A stretch of 64,000 nt of DNA from Akkermansiaceae bacterium (GCA_015062005.1 SUVL01000002.1:83697-147696); one strand, 5' to 3'; shown: positions 1-10,640, counted from the stretch's first letter. The notes: generated by a model from the letters alone, not told the origin. A program made the numbers and translations.

Positions 1-2
1 TC

Positions 3-929
3 GTTGTCCTGGGGCATACCATTCAACATTTCGTCGGGGCTGGCTTTTTCAGCCACCCGCTTTTCAAGGCCATATACCTGTTTCACATTCCGCTTTTCTT
101 TTTCATCAGTGGCTATTTTGCCCTCCCCAGCATCCGGAAACACCGGTTTACCGGACTGAAAAAAATGACATTCCGTCTCCTGTCGCCCATATTTACAATA
201 GGCTCATTGCAACTGATACTCCTGCTCTGCCAGGAAAATACCCTCACCCTGAGCTCTGTATGGAAATGCTATGTCTGCCTTTGGTTTCTCTGGAGCCTTT
301 TTGAATGCCAGTTCTGCGCCTACCTGCTGCTGGCGACCCGGATTCTGATTCTCAGACTCGGGGCGTTGTGTTTGCCCCTGATCCTCTGCCTGATTGCCCC
401 GAAATACATTCCCTATGCCGATTATCTCGGGCTGGCATGGCCCTGCTTCATAGTGGGTATGTTTGCCCGTCACAAAGGCTTCTCCCGTCTCCGCATCACC
501 AGGCACTGGTACTGGGCCACGCCCGCAGCTATATTGTGTTTCCTCCTGTTCCAGAACGACTGGTATGTCTACACTTGCCCGCTCTCCCTTTCTCTCGATT
601 CCATTGGCGTAGCTCTTTTCCGACTCGTTGCAGCATTGACCACTGGCTGCGTCTTTCTGGCCCTGATGAATCAATGCGCCGACAAGTTACACATGGCCAC
701 CATCGGCACCGCGACCCTGGGGATATACATCGTTCAGAGCGTGTTATTTAAAATCATTTCTCACCTGCATCTGCCTGCTTATCTTTCTCAAACGTGGGCA
801 ATACTAGCAGCGTCACTGGCCATTTTTTACCTTTCGTACCTCACATATGCACTCACAAAGAAAGTGCCGATTGTTGGTACTCTGGCATACGGAACCGCCC
901 CGTCCATCCATACAAAACGAGTTCAATGA
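3..929 (+). CDS. Acyltransferase family 3 membrane protein, 5' end cut by window edge
   Basis: The reading frame is open from the left edge to the TGA at 927-929, so the N-terminus lies outside the window. The frame upstream of the first internal ATG (165) still reads as protein: a VVLGHTIQHF-type segment with the family's catalytic His region, then IYLFHIPLFFFISGYF, typical of acyltransferase-3 (OafA/WecH-like) enzymes. About eight further hydrophobic segments follow. Members transfer acyl groups, often O-acetyl, to sugars of exopolysaccharide or LPS at the inner membrane. The next gene on the opposite strand is a glycosyltransferase, which fits a surface-polysaccharide locus. Family is clear; substrate unknown. 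Confidence 0.8.
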   Translation, partial: VVLGHTIQHFVGAGFFSHPLFKAIYLFHIPLFFFISGYFALPSIRKHRFTGLKKMTFRLLSPIFTIGSLQLILLLCQENTLTLSSVWKCYVCLWFLWSLFECQFCAYLLLATRILILRLGALCLPLILCLIAPKYIPYADYLGLAWPCFIVGMFARHKGFSRLRITRHWYWATPAAILCFLLFQNDWYVYTCPLSLSLDSIGVALFRLVAALTTGCVFLALMNQCADKLHMATIGTATLGIYIVQSVLFKIISHLHLPAYLSQTWAILAASLAIFYLSYLTYALTKKVPIVGTLAYGTAPSIHTKRVQ

Positions 930-947
930 TAATTTCCGCCCGAGCCC

Positions 948-1841
948 TCAATCAATTTCATTTGATACAGTGCGCATTCCCCACCGAGCTGTCGGCCTTT
1001 TAATTATCCGTTCGCTTCGCTCCTCGCCATGTGACATATAGACGGCATACGACCGAGGCTGTTCACACCGGATATCGGTAAACCTCCGCAATATGTTATT
1101 GAAACGGTATGCTATACCATGCCGACGCGAAACATACCACGGCAACGCCTTCATCTCAGCATCCCATTCCCTCTGAGAACGCTCTGTCCATGCCAGATTT
1201 CCACCCGTTACTGTAAAAATACTCGTCACCAACTCTGGTTGCACGCATATGCAGGGCGCGTTCTCCACTATTGCACGGTAAAACACCAGATCTGCGAGTG
1301 CTTTATAGCTTATGTCAAAGCGTATCCCATGCCGAAGAAACGCCTCGGCCTTGTGAAAACAGGAACAGGTAATGATTTCGCAAACCGTCTGGCTGCGCCA
1401 GCAGGACGGCATCACCGGACGCCGGTGGCAGATATAACGACTATCTGCATCCACAATTATGTAGGTTCCCAATACGATTTCTGCCTCACAATGCGCCTCA
1501 AATGCCTCTGAAACGCCTTTCAAAGCCCCGGGCAGGTATTGTTCATCACTATTGAGATGAGCCGTTACTGCGGCGTCTGGCGGCATTTTTCCCCATGCCT
1601 TGTTGATGGCATCATACATGCCGTCATCCCTGGTGCTTTCAAATGTGAATGTATATCCGGAAGTATCGGCGTGAGCCTGCTGCCACTCTGCCAACCACTC
1701 AGGAGTACCATCCGTAGAGGCGCCGTCCTGAACATGGTGGTGCACCTCCACTCCCTCCCCGGTCTGATCTGCAACGGAGCGGATGCAACGCTGCAACCAG
1801 GAAAGAGAATTGAAGGTAGGTGTGACGATGTAAAACTTCAT
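948..1841 (-). CDS. Family 2 glycosyltransferase
   Basis: A 297-residue protein with the GT-A start of family 2: residues 1-12 read MKFYIVTPTFNS, followed by a VQDGASTDGT segment near residue 40 and a DAINKAWGK stretch near 77, where the nucleotide-sugar pocket forms. A DxD-like site is not sharply defined (HLNSDEQYLPG near residue 95 is the likely equivalent). There is no membrane segment, so it is probably a cytosolic or peripheral enzyme adding a sugar to a surface glycan. It converges with the acyltransferase gene. Base composition is lower in GC than the backbone further right, suggesting a variable surface-polysaccharide patch. Confidence 0.8.
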   Translation of the reverse strand: MKFYIVTPTFNSLSWLQRCIRSVADQTGEGVEVHHHVQDGASTDGTPEWLAEWQQAHADTSGYTFTFESTRDDGMYDAINKAWGKMPPDAAVTAHLNSDEQYLPGALKGVSEAFEAHCEAEIVLGTYIIVDADSRYICHRRPVMPSCWRSQTVCEIITCSCFHKAEAFLRHGIRFDISYKALADLVFYRAIVENAPCICVQPELVTSIFTVTGGNLAWTERSQREWDAEMKALPWYVSRRHGIAYRFNNILRRFTDIRCEQPRSYAVYMSHGEERSERIIKRPTARWGMRTVSNEID

Positions 1842-1885
1842 GTTCAGGTCTATGCTATAACAGTTTAATCAGATGAGCAAGCAAT

Positions 1886-3445
1886 TTACATTGCATCGTG
1901 CATGGAAATGTATCTCTGCCGCGGGCTGTTGGGCTTGTCCGGAATCAGGGGACGGAGCTTCCCCGCTTTCACCAAATCTCCGATATATAAGTTTACGGTA
2001 CGGGTCTGTCTCGTCACTCCTATGTGCTCCATAATCTCCATGCTGCTCCGGGGTTCGGAACAGAACTGCACTACAGCCTTCTGTTTGGCTGCTACATCAG
2101 ACCTGTTTGTTCGTTTTTCTTTGTTCGCGAACAAAGCCTTATTTCTCTTTGTTTGCTTTTGATGTATTTCCCACGCATATAGCGCAGTCTCTTCATTTTC
2201 TTTTACCATGTTCACCCCGAAATCGTCATCCGTACGTTCGCGCCAGATGACCACCCTAAACTCTTCTGCCTGTATGAATTCCGGCGAATCCAAACCATGA
2301 TTCAGACACTTCTCAAATATGTCTGAGGTTCCAGTTCCCATTTCTTCGATATAACCGGCCAGATAAGCAGGATGCGCAAGTATGGGGTTAACGGGTATTG
2401 ATGAATGCATGCAGCGGAGTTTATCCAGACTGACACCATAGGGGAGTCTTCCAGGATTCCAGACTTCCAGGCGGTCTTTAAACAGTCTGACTTCAACGCT
2501 TCCGTTATGGGCATAATCACGGTGTACCACGGCATTCACAATGGCTTCAGTAACCGCTTCGCGGGGAATTTCGCATGTGACATCGGCCGTATTACTGTAT
2601 GTGCGCGTTCCAACATGCACATTAATGCGGGACATCACAAAGTCTACCGCCTTATCTATCATTTCAAAGATTGTTCCATTAAATTTGTAATGTGAGAGCA
2701 AGGGTTTGGTGACAGTTGTGCTGTAGAACTGAGCACACTTGATGCTTGATGTCGGAAAAAATTCCTGTGGTCTTTTGCCGAACAATAGTATAGCTGAGTT
2801 TGTAAGCTTTCCTGTATCCGTCATTAAGCGCAAATGCGTCAGGATTGTAGGAATTCCTGCCGTGATTGGGATAGGGAACCCCCGGTGTGCTTTTGCTAAC
2901 ATCACAAATTGAGCTACCTTTTCCGGGTCTATATCATTGAGGGTGGCGCCATGGCAAAAAGATGCGTCGAAGGGCAGTTTCCGAATATAGTCCTGCTCTT
3001 CCAGATAGCGCACGAGTGATTCATAAACTGAGGCTCGTAGCTCGTCATAATCAGAAAATGATTTACGAACTACGCTTTGTTCGGCTTTGGCAATAAGTTG
3101 TGCCTGCTTGGGATGGCGTTTTTTGCGTCCATGTAATCGCGTGATGAAAACAAGCCTGTGTTTACATTCTGCGGTGGCAAGGTCATATTCGCGTTCGGTG
3201 GGGGATATGCCTTCGGCGTCTTCATAGCCGTATCTGCTTCCGAACAAACCAAGGTAGATATCACATTCGGCTACCTGTCTTAAATAAACGGCCTGGGCCG
3301 ATTTTGCCCCAGCAGGTTCATTTTCAAAGATGAAAGGTATAAAAAAACGCCCCAGCAATGCATCCGACTGAATATAGTCGAACAGTTTCCTGCGTTCTTC
3401 GGCAAATTCTGCCTGTACACTGCTGATAAAGATTTTGATGCTCAT
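1886..3445 (-). CDS. DUF4062 / GHKL ATPase (AlbA-RecG-C type) with C-terminal winged helix
   Basis: 519 residues. Residues 1-100 match the DUF4062 pattern (KIFISSVQAEFAEERR, then YLGLFGSRYGY), a domain found with signalling and NTPase modules. Residues about 165-400 resemble the C-terminal ATP-binding part of AlbA_2/RecG-like regulators, with EAVTEAIVNAVVHRDY (GHKL N-box-like) and a WNPGRLP and GTGT glycine site. The last 80 residues look like a winged helix (SSMEIMEHIGVTRQTRTVNLYI), so it may bind DNA. It stands alone with its own promoter, framed by an inverted repeat that suggests autoregulation. Role unknown; proteins of this build occur in accessory and defence-like regions, which is context and not proof. 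Confidence 0.65.
   Translation of the reverse strand: MSIKIFISSVQAEFAEERRKLFDYIQSDALLGRFFIPFIFENEPAGAKSAQAVYLRQVAECDIYLGLFGSRYGYEDAEGISPTEREYDLATAECKHRLVFITRLHGRKKRHPKQAQLIAKAEQSVVRKSFSDYDELRASVYESLVRYLEEQDYIRKLPFDASFCHGATLNDIDPEKVAQFVMLAKAHRGFPIPITAGIPTILTHLRLMTDTGKLTNSAILLFGKRPQEFFPTSSIKCAQFYSTTVTKPLLSHYKFNGTIFEMIDKAVDFVMSRINVHVGTRTYSNTADVTCEIPREAVTEAIVNAVVHRDYAHNGSVEVRLFKDRLEVWNPGRLPYGVSLDKLRCMHSSIPVNPILAHPAYLAGYIEEMGTGTSDIFEKCLNHGLDSPEFIQAEEFRVVIWRERTDDDFGVNMVKENEETALYAWEIHQKQTKRNKALFANKEKRTNRSDVAAKQKAVVQFCSEPRSSMEIMEHIGVTRQTRTVNLYIGDLVKAGKLRPLIPDKPNSPRQRYISMHDAM
2119..2136. repeat. 18-bp perfect palindrome inside the DUF4062 gene
   Basis: CTTTGTTCGCGAACAAAG is perfectly self-complementary and lies in the coding region before the winged helix (encoding LFANKE). 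The same half-site CTTTGTTCGC occurs at the gene's promoter (3456-3465). It may be a second operator, or the match may simply reflect codon use. Confidence 0.45.
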
Positions 3446-3455
3446 AGGAACCTTC

Positions 3456-3498
3456 CTTTGTTCGCATTCACTTTAACACAAACAAAGCTTTTTGTCAA
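3456..3498 (-). promoter_or_regulatory. Promoter with inverted-repeat operator for the DUF4062 gene
   Basis: On the minus strand: -35 TTGACA (3493-3498), 17-nt spacer, -10 TAAAGT (3470-3475). CTTTGTT (3456-3462) and AACAAAG (3481-3487) form an inverted repeat on either side of the -10, so a bound dimer would block RNA polymerase. The start codon at 3445 leaves a leader of about 18 nt. Confidence 0.6.
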
Positions 3499-3527
3499 CT
3501 TTATTTGCGTTTTTTATCGAATAAAGA

Positions 3528-3555
3528 ACCGCCGGGACGTTTTTATCCCGGCGGT
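3528..3555 (-). terminator. Terminator of the sdhCAB operon
   Basis: A 10-bp perfect stem (ACCGCCGGGA / TCCCGGCGGT) with an 8-nt loop. On the minus strand it is followed by a T-rich TCTTTATTC. It lies 37 bp beyond the sdhB stop. Confidence 0.75.
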
Positions 3556-3592
3556 CTTGTTTAAGACGCTAACTGCGTAGTTGCTGAGCCTA

Positions 3593-4360
3593 TCAGGCGA
3601 ACACACCTACGGCCTCAGCGGCGCAGGCAATCATGTAGTCGCGGTTAAGCTTGGCAATGTTATCCACGGAAATACCCTTCGGGCAAGCGGCTTCGCACTC
3701 GTACTGGTTGGTGCAGTTACCGAAGCCGAGGGCATCCATCTGGCGCACCATGGCAAGCACACGCTTGTTCTTCTCCGGCTGGCCCTGGGGCAGCAGGTTC
3801 AGGTGAGCAGCCTTGGCAGAGGTAAAGAGCATAGCAGAGCTGTTCTTGCAGCTGGCTACGCAGGCACCGCAGCCCACGCATGCAGCGGCATCAAAAGCGG
3901 CGTCGGCCGTCTTCTTGCGCACAGGCATGTTGTTGGCGTTCGGGGCAGAACCGGTGCGGATATCCACGAAACCGCCGGCAGCGATAATGTTGTCGAGAGC
4001 GGTGCGGTCCACCATGAGGTCGCGCAGCAGCGGGAAAGCCTGGGCGCGGAACGGTTCAATCCAGATGGTGTCGCCATCCTTAAACTGGCGCATATGCAGC
4101 TGGCAGGTGGTCACCTTCTTGCCGCCGTGCGGCACGCCGTTGATGGTGAGGGAGCACATACCGCAGATACCTTCGCGGCAGTCGTGGTCGAACACGATGG
4201 GTTCCTTGCCTTCGTGCACGAGTTCCTCGTTCACGATGTCGAGCATTTCAAGGAAAGAAGCCTCATCCGGGATGTTCTTAGCCTTGTAGGTTTCAATGCG
4301 GCCCTGAGCCTGAGCATTCTCCTGGCGCCAGACCTTGAGCGTAAGATTGAGATTAGCCAT
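3593..4360 (-). CDS. sdhB: Succinate dehydrogenase/fumarate reductase iron-sulfur subunit
   Basis: 255 residues. It passes electrons between the flavoprotein and the quinone site in the membrane anchor. The [2Fe-2S] ligands are seen in CREGICGMC (around 62-70) with a later Cys. The [4Fe-4S]/[3Fe-4S] ligands lie in [12 protein letters not shown] (around 151-162) and in the [14 protein letters not shown] stretch near 206-219. Length and motifs match the class-B (Bacteroidetes/epsilon type) enzyme. It is last in sdhC-sdhA-sdhB, 39 bp after sdhA, and is followed by a strong hairpin terminator. In fermenting gut bacteria this complex usually works as a fumarate reductase; direction cannot be told from sequence. 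Confidence 0.96.
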   Translation of the reverse strand: MANLNLTLKVWRQENAQAQGRIETYKAKNIPDEASFLEMLDIVNEELVHEGKEPIVFDHDCREGICGMCSLTINGVPHGGKKVTTCQLHMRQFKDGDTIWIEPFRAQAFPLLRDLMVDRTALDNIIAAGGFVDIRTGSAPNANNMPVRKKTADAAFDAAACVGCGACVASCKNSSAMLFTSAKAAHLNLLPQGQPEKNKRVLAMVRQMDALGFGNCTNQYECEAACPKGISVDNIAKLNRDYMIACAAEAVGVFA

Positions 4361-4399
4361 AATTATATAATCTATCTTAAAGGGTTGGAATGAGTTTCT

Positions 4400-6364
<1,965 letters not shown>

Positions 6365-6387
6365 ATGATGCTATGAATGGGAAAGGG

Positions 6388-7059
6388 TTACTTGAGAATG
6401 CCGCAGAGAACGGCCACCGGGATGGAGATGAAAGCGCCGCAGACCACCAGGCCGAAGAGTACGGCAATGATGTTGTAGAGCGGGCGCACCTTGCGGGTGG
6501 AAAGGCCCAGCGTCTGGAACACAGACTGCAGGCCATGGCGCACATGCATGAACAGGCAGCAGATAGCCACGATGTAGAACACAGAGCACCACACATTCGA
6601 GAAGGCTGCAACGATGTGGCCGTAGCAATCAGAGGGGTCACCGTTCACCGTCAGCTGCCACAGGTGGAAGAGTAGGAAGCAGAAAATCATGATACCGGTG
6701 AGCACCATCGTACGGGAGGAAAGCGTAGCTTTGAGCGTACCTTCCTTCTGGTACTGGGTGCGGGCGTTCACATTCTCAATCTTCAGAGCCAGAGTCAACA
6801 CCACATGGATGAGGAGAATGGCGGCAAGACCGAGACGGATGGCCCAGAGAAGCCAGGCGGGCATGGTGTGCAGGCCTGTGGCGTAGGCATCAATCCAAGA
6901 GGGCACACCATTGCCGGGATCACCACCGTAGATGGTCATGTTACCGGCCAGATGCCCCACGAGGAACAGGAGGAGACACGCACCTGTAAGAGCCACAAGA
7001 ATCTTGCGGCCAATAGAGGACGTGACGAACTTGCATGCTGTCGTGATAATGTCGTTCAT
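6388..7059 (-). CDS. sdhC: Succinate dehydrogenase/fumarate reductase cytochrome b subunit
   Basis: 223 residues with five hydrophobic segments, as in the single-subunit, di-haem class-B anchor. Conserved His residues sit in segments such as LFLVGHLAGN (near 36), LLIHVVLTLA (near 80), FHLWQLTVNG (near 130) and CCLFMHVRHGLQSVFQTLG (near 165); these are likely haem b ligands. It anchors SdhA/B and holds the quinone site. It is first in the operon, behind a TTGCTT/TAGAGT promoter. Confidence 0.93.
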   Translation of the reverse strand: MNDIITTACKFVTSSIGRKILVALTGACLLLFLVGHLAGNMTIYGGDPGNGVPSWIDAYATGLHTMPAWLLWAIRLGLAAILLIHVVLTLALKIENVNARTQYQKEGTLKATLSSRTMVLTGIMIFCFLLFHLWQLTVNGDPSDCYGHIVAAFSNVWCSVFYIVAICCLFMHVRHGLQSVFQTLGLSTRKVRPLYNIIAVLFGLVVCGAFISIPVAVLCGILK

Positions 7060-7085
7060 AAGCGCAATAACGTCTTTGCGCCATT

Positions 7086-7114
7086 ACTCTACCGCAACCA
7101 GCCCCAAAAAGCAA
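7086..7114 (-). promoter_or_regulatory. Promoter of sdhCAB
   Basis: Minus strand: -35 TTGCTT (7109-7114), 17-nt spacer, -10 TAGAGT (7086-7091), about 20 nt of leader before the sdhC ATG. It shares the GGTAGAGT -10 block with three other promoters in the window. Confidence 0.6.
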
Positions 7115-7141
7115 GTCCCAATCGCCCCAGCCGGGCAAATT

Positions 7142-7768
7142 CTACACCGTCACCGCCAGCCACAAAGCGAAAAACGCCAGCAGCACGGAAAAGGCAGCAT
7201 CAAACAGCGCTGTATGGCGCAGGTAGAAACTGCGCACAGGCGACCACTGCAGCAGTGCGCTCCAGAGCACCCAGCCGAAGAGCCCGGCACCAGTAAGCAC
7301 AAGCACCACGGCCGGAGCATACCAGGCAAAACGCCGCCCGAACTGTTCAATCGGGCCGATAGCCAGGCCACAGATGAACAGGGTACACTTAGGGTTCAGG
7401 ATATTGCACAGGAAGCCCTGCCCAAACAACACCGGGAGAGGCTCCCGCACACTCGTTTCCAGCTTATCCTGCCCCACAGCTGCCCATTTACGGGGAAAAA
7501 TCTTCCAGGCCAGATACAACAGCCACGCCGCAGCAGCATACAGCACCCACTGGCTCCAGGGCTGGGCCATCAGCCAGCCACCCACCCAGGCTACCAGCGC
7601 CGCCTGAATCAGAAACCCCGCTGCAATGCCGGCTCCCACCGCACTCCCGGCTCGGAACCCCTGCGCCAGCGCGGTACGGAACACAAAAAACACATCCGGC
7701 CCCGGGCTCAGTTGAGATACCATCAGCAGCGCCCACAGCACCACCAGGCTGCACACAGCCTCCATCAT
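7142..7768 (-). CDS. LysE/RhtB-family amino-acid exporter
   Basis: 208 residues, about six hydrophobic segments, with the family N-terminus MVSQLSPGPDVFFVFRTALAQGF read as SPGPD then G-rich turns (residues 17-45). Proteins of this family export amino acids or homoserine-like compounds across the inner membrane. Its start codon overlaps the stop of the preceding YhaM-like gene (ATGA, 7765-7768), so translation is probably coupled. Substrate cannot be read from sequence. Confidence 0.88.
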   Translation of the reverse strand: MMEAVCSLVVLWALLMVSQLSPGPDVFFVFRTALAQGFRAGSAVGAGIAAGFLIQAALVAWVGGWLMAQPWSQWVLYAAAAWLLYLAWKIFPRKWAAVGQDKLETSVREPLPVLFGQGFLCNILNPKCTLFICGLAIGPIEQFGRRFAWYAPAVVLVLTGAGLFGWVLWSALLQWSPVRSFYLRHTALFDAAFSVLLAFFALWLAVTV

Positions 7769-8793
7769 AACTGTACCTCCGGCAGAGGCAGCACCACATT
7801 TGACTGCATCGGAGACTTGCGCTGCAGCACCCGCTCCGAAAGCGGGATTGCACTCTCGTATGCCGCGCGGAACATCTCCATCTTGGCATCCACATTATCA
7901 GCGTGATGCAGAATCAGCGCCTCCGGCACCTTGGGCAACACCGGAGAACCGTATTCCAGCAAACCATGGTGAGAAGCCACCAGGTGCAGCAGATGCAGCC
8001 GCACCTGCTCAGATGCCGGCACAAGTCCCTTCCACTCGCCGCGTCTTTCCGGCGTCATCATATCACGCCAGAGCTTATTGATAATCTCAATTCCCATGGG
8101 GATATGGCTCAGCAGCTCACCAGATTCCGTGTAGGGCATCTCCAGGCTGTGCTCCTCATAGTCATTCTCCACAATCTTTCCACAATCGTGCAGCAAGGCG
8201 CCGGCCATCACGAGGTCGCGGTTAAGGCGGTCCGGATACACGCTGCACAAGGCGGAAGCCACGCGCATCACACTGGCGATATGCTCCACCAACCCACCGC
8301 GGCGTGCATGGTGAAAATTACGGGCTGCGGCCGCGCGGCGGAAACGTTTCTCCTGCTGCTGCAGGAACAGGCTGCACACACCGGCCAGGCGCGGATCCTT
8401 CATCTCCGCCACATAGGAACAGATTGTCTCCCAGTCCTTCTGCTGGCGAGCCACCAGCTCCGGGCTGCCGGTAAGCACCTGCTCCTCTTCCTCAGGCGTA
8501 AGCGGGCGCAGGCTGGCCTCGCCCAGCTCCATGCCGTACTGGCTGAGCTGCCACTGCCCGGTCACCGCCACAGGGGCGGGTACTTCCAGTAAATCAAAAT
8601 CGGTGTACCAGGGGGAGGTTTCCCATATTTTAAACGAAATCGTGCCGGCTGCATCTGCCAGCACGATTTCAAGAAATGGTTTGCCCGTCTTGGTGGTGCG
8701 GGTTGTCTTCTGGGTAAGCTGAGCCAGCAAAGTACCCTGCACCGCGGCATTTGCAGCCTCGGCATTCAACTCTGTCGTGCTACCGAACTGCAT
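7765..8793 (-). CDS. OB-fold plus HD-domain nuclease, YhaM-like
   Basis: 342 residues. Residues about 18-95 form an OB-type nucleic-acid-binding domain (GKPFLEIVLADAAGTISFKIWE). Residues about 160-300 form an HD phosphohydrolase domain: HARRGGLVEHIASV, AGALLHDCGKI (the HD pair) and a later HxxxSHHG-like HLVASHHGLLEYG metal site. This order is that of YhaM/CBF1-like 3'-5' exoribonucleases. It is cytosolic and co-transcribed with the lysE-like gene, with secG upstream on the same strand. Confidence 0.85.
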   Translation of the reverse strand: MQFGSTTELNAEAANAAVQGTLLAQLTQKTTRTTKTGKPFLEIVLADAAGTISFKIWETSPWYTDFDLLEVPAPVAVTGQWQLSQYGMELGEASLRPLTPEEEEQVLTGSPELVARQQKDWETICSYVAEMKDPRLAGVCSLFLQQQEKRFRRAAAARNFHHARRGGLVEHIASVMRVASALCSVYPDRLNRDLVMAGALLHDCGKIVENDYEEHSLEMPYTESGELLSHIPMGIEIINKLWRDMMTPERRGEWKGLVPASEQVRLHLLHLVASHHGLLEYGSPVLPKVPEALILHHADNVDAKMEMFRAAYESAIPLSERVLQRKSPMQSNVVLPLPEVQL

Positions 8794-8814
8794 GGCAAGT
8801 ATCAGGAGTGAGGA

Positions 8815-9294
8815 TTAAGCTGCAGGTTGCTCAGCGGGAGCCGGTGCAGCATCCACCGCCGGAGTAGGCAGACCCTCCGGCCCTTCGCCGGAAGCTGCAG
8901 GTGCCGCCTCCGCCGGAGCGGCAGGAGCAGGAGCCAGGTTCTCCAGATTCTCCACCGGAGCAGCAGACTGCTCAGCAGCTGCGGGAGTTTCGGCAGGCGC
9001 CGTCACCGGAGCCTCCACCTGCTTCACATTCAGGTCAGACTTGCTGCGCTGGAAGCGGGCATTCATCAGCACCGCCAGCACAAAGCACAAGCCCATGAAC
9101 AGCGTACCGAAGAGCACCGTGCCTTTCTTGAGCACATCCGTAGTCTGGGCACCAAAGGCCTGGTCAGTCATCTGGGCACCAAAGGCGGCACCAAGGCCTT
9201 CCTGCTTCGGACGCTGCATGAGCACCACAAGAAGAAGCAGAGCACAGACAATCAGCAGAATAGCGAAAACAATGTAAATAGCGGCGTTAAGCAT
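8815..9294 (-). CDS. secG: Preprotein translocase subunit SecG
   Basis: 159 residues. The first 80 match SecG: a membrane segment at 3-25, a cytosolic loop with GLGAAFGAQ, and a second segment around 58-76. SecG helps SecYEG move proteins out of the cytoplasm. The remaining 75 residues are an Ala/Pro/Glu-rich low-complexity tail that most SecG proteins lack (usual length 75-115). Extended tails of this sort are common in Verrucomicrobia and Planctomycetes as far as I know, but have no assigned role. Confidence 0.9.
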   Translation of the reverse strand: MLNAAIYIVFAILLIVCALLLLVVLMQRPKQEGLGAAFGAQMTDQAFGAQTTDVLKKGTVLFGTLFMGLCFVLAVLMNARFQRSKSDLNVKQVEAPVTAPAETPAAAEQSAAPVENLENLAPAPAAPAEAAPAASGEGPEGLPTPAVDAAPAPAEQPAA

Positions 9295-9334
9295 GGCGGG
9301 AATTATATCTTATTTGAAATGGTTTGTAAAGGAA

Positions 9335-9673
9335 TCAGGCAATAATTTCATTCAATTCATTGCAGATGACACGCTTGGGGGTAATAGGCTTATCATCCCA
9401 GGCAAAGCTCATGACAATGATGCGTTCCCCCTTGCCAATGAGATGCGCCGCAGCGCCATTCACAATAATCTGGCCGGTACCGGGAGGGCCGACCAGCACG
9501 TAGGTCTCGAATCGGTTACCACTCGTTACTGAGGCAACCAGTACTTTCTCGCCCGGCCAGAGCCCGGCGGCTTCCACCAAATCCTGCGGAATCTCAATGC
9601 TGCCCTCGTACTCCACATCGCCACGGGTTACCATGGCTCGGTGAATCTTGGATTTTAACTGACAAACTAGCAT
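9335..9673 (-). CDS. panD: Aspartate 1-decarboxylase proenzyme
   Basis: 112 residues, the family's normal size. PanD makes beta-alanine from aspartate for pantothenate and CoA. The self-cleavage site that yields the pyruvoyl group is visible in EYEGSIEIP (Gly24-Ser25). The family's SKIHRAMVT start and the NGAAAHL block (around 73-79) are present. It has its own promoter and is monocistronic, with nth upstream on the same strand. Confidence 0.96.
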   Translation of the reverse strand: MLVCQLKSKIHRAMVTRGDVEYEGSIEIPQDLVEAAGLWPGEKVLVASVTSGNRFETYVLVGPPGTGQIIVNGAAAHLIGKGERIIVMSFAWDDKPITPKRVICNELNEIIA

Positions 9674-9697
9674 GACAGTGAATGCGGATGACCGCCA

Positions 9698-9726
9698 ATC
9701 AAACTACTTTTTGCCCAAAAGGTCAA
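9698..9726 (-). promoter_or_regulatory. Promoter of panD
   Basis: Minus strand: -35 TTGACC (9721-9726), 17-nt spacer, -10 TTTGAT (9698-9703), leader of about 18 nt before the ATG at 9673. Confidence 0.5.
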
Positions 9727-9753
9727 GCACAATCAGGGAAAAGCCGGCATTTT

Positions 9754-10371
9754 TTATGACAAAAGACGCGCACAAACCGCGCAAACCGGCTTGCAGCCCC
9801 GCGCCGGACAGTACTGCCGCCCCCAGAGCACCATCTGCAAGTGCAGCTTTCCCCAGGTCTCGCGGGGGAAGCTCTTCTTCAAATCAGCCTCCACGGCCTC
9901 CACCGTCTTGGCACGGGAAAGCCCCCAGCGGCGAGCCAGGCGGAAAATGTGTGTATCCACCGGAAAGGCCGGATACCCGAAAGCCTGGTTCATCACCACA
10001 CTGGCGGTCTTGTGCCCCACCCCGGGCAGCGCCTCCAGCTCCGCAAAGGATGAAGGCACCTGCCCGTTGTAGCGTTCCACCAGAATGCGAGCCGTCTCTA
10101 CCAGGCGGCGGGCCTTCATTTCCGTAAGCCCACAAGTAGCAATGAGCGGCTGCACCTGCTGCCACTCCAGCGTAGCCATCGTGGCAGCATCCGGTGCCAG
10201 CTTGAACAACGCAGGCGTCACCAGATTCACCCGCGCATCTGTGCAGCGGGCCGAAAGCATGACCGCCACCAGCAAGGTGAACGCATCGCAGTGGTGGAGC
10301 GGCACCTCCGGCTCCGGGATACCACGCTCCAGTTCCTCCAGCACAATGCGGGCTCGTTCCGCGCGCCTCAC
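9754..10371 (-). CDS. nth: Endonuclease III-type DNA glycosylase/AP lyase, incomplete Fe-S loop
   Basis: 205 residues, GTG start. It removes oxidised pyrimidines and nicks at AP sites. The helix-hairpin-helix LPGVGHKTASVV (catalytic Lys in HKT) and the catalytic Asp in VDTHIFR are both intact, so activity is expected. The C-terminus reads YCPARGCKPVCAVC then five residues and stop. The usual [4Fe-4S] spacing C-x6-C-x2-C-x5-C is not met: the protein ends just before the fourth Cys would come, and one Cys lies at a non-standard place. Cluster binding is therefore doubtful. The neighbour downstream is panD. Confidence 0.9.
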   Translation of the reverse strand: MRRAERARIVLEELERGIPEPEVPLHHCDAFTLLVAVMLSARCTDARVNLVTPALFKLAPDAATMATLEWQQVQPLIATCGLTEMKARRLVETARILVERYNGQVPSSFAELEALPGVGHKTASVVMNQAFGYPAFPVDTHIFRLARRWGLSRAKTVEAVEADLKKSFPRETWGKLHLQMVLWGRQYCPARGCKPVCAVCARLLS

Positions 10372-10380
10372 AGCAACAAA

Positions 10381-10584
10381 TCAACGGCGGTTCATATCAC
10401 CCAGCGGTCCCAGCACAGCCTCACCCTCCTTGCGGGTGGTGTTGTTCCAGGGTTTCACCGCATCCGAGGAGCCGCGCGGGCCCACCACTTCACGGTTACT
10501 GGGGGGAACAGCCGGCATAGGCGGCTGGCAGGAGCACATCACCACCGCTGCAAGCGGTGCCAGAAGGAGCATTTTCTTCATCAT
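10381..10584 (-). CDS. Small predicted lipoprotein
   Basis: 67 residues: a Met/Lys start, a hydrophobic core LLLAPLAAVVM, then CSCQPP, where one of the two Cys (likely the second, after Ser) would be lipidated. The rest is short, polar and Pro-rich. No family recognised. It lies 9 bp upstream of nth on the same strand and could be co-transcribed with it; the terminator at 10608-10640 separates it from the gene before. Confidence 0.6.
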   Translation of the reverse strand: MMKKMLLLAPLAAVVMCSCQPPMPAVPPSNREVVGPRGSSDAVKPWNNTTRKEGEAVLGPLGDMNRR

Positions 10585-10607
10585 TTTCTTATCTGCTATC
10601 GTGTTAT

Positions 10608-10640
10608 AAAAAGCCGCCTGTCCGGAACCGGGCAGGCGGC
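10608..10640 (-). terminator. Terminator after the coiled-coil pair
   Basis: 13-bp stem with one mismatch (GCCGCCTGCCCGG / CCGGACAGGCGGC on the minus strand) and a 2-nt loop apex, followed by TTTTT. Confidence 0.85.
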
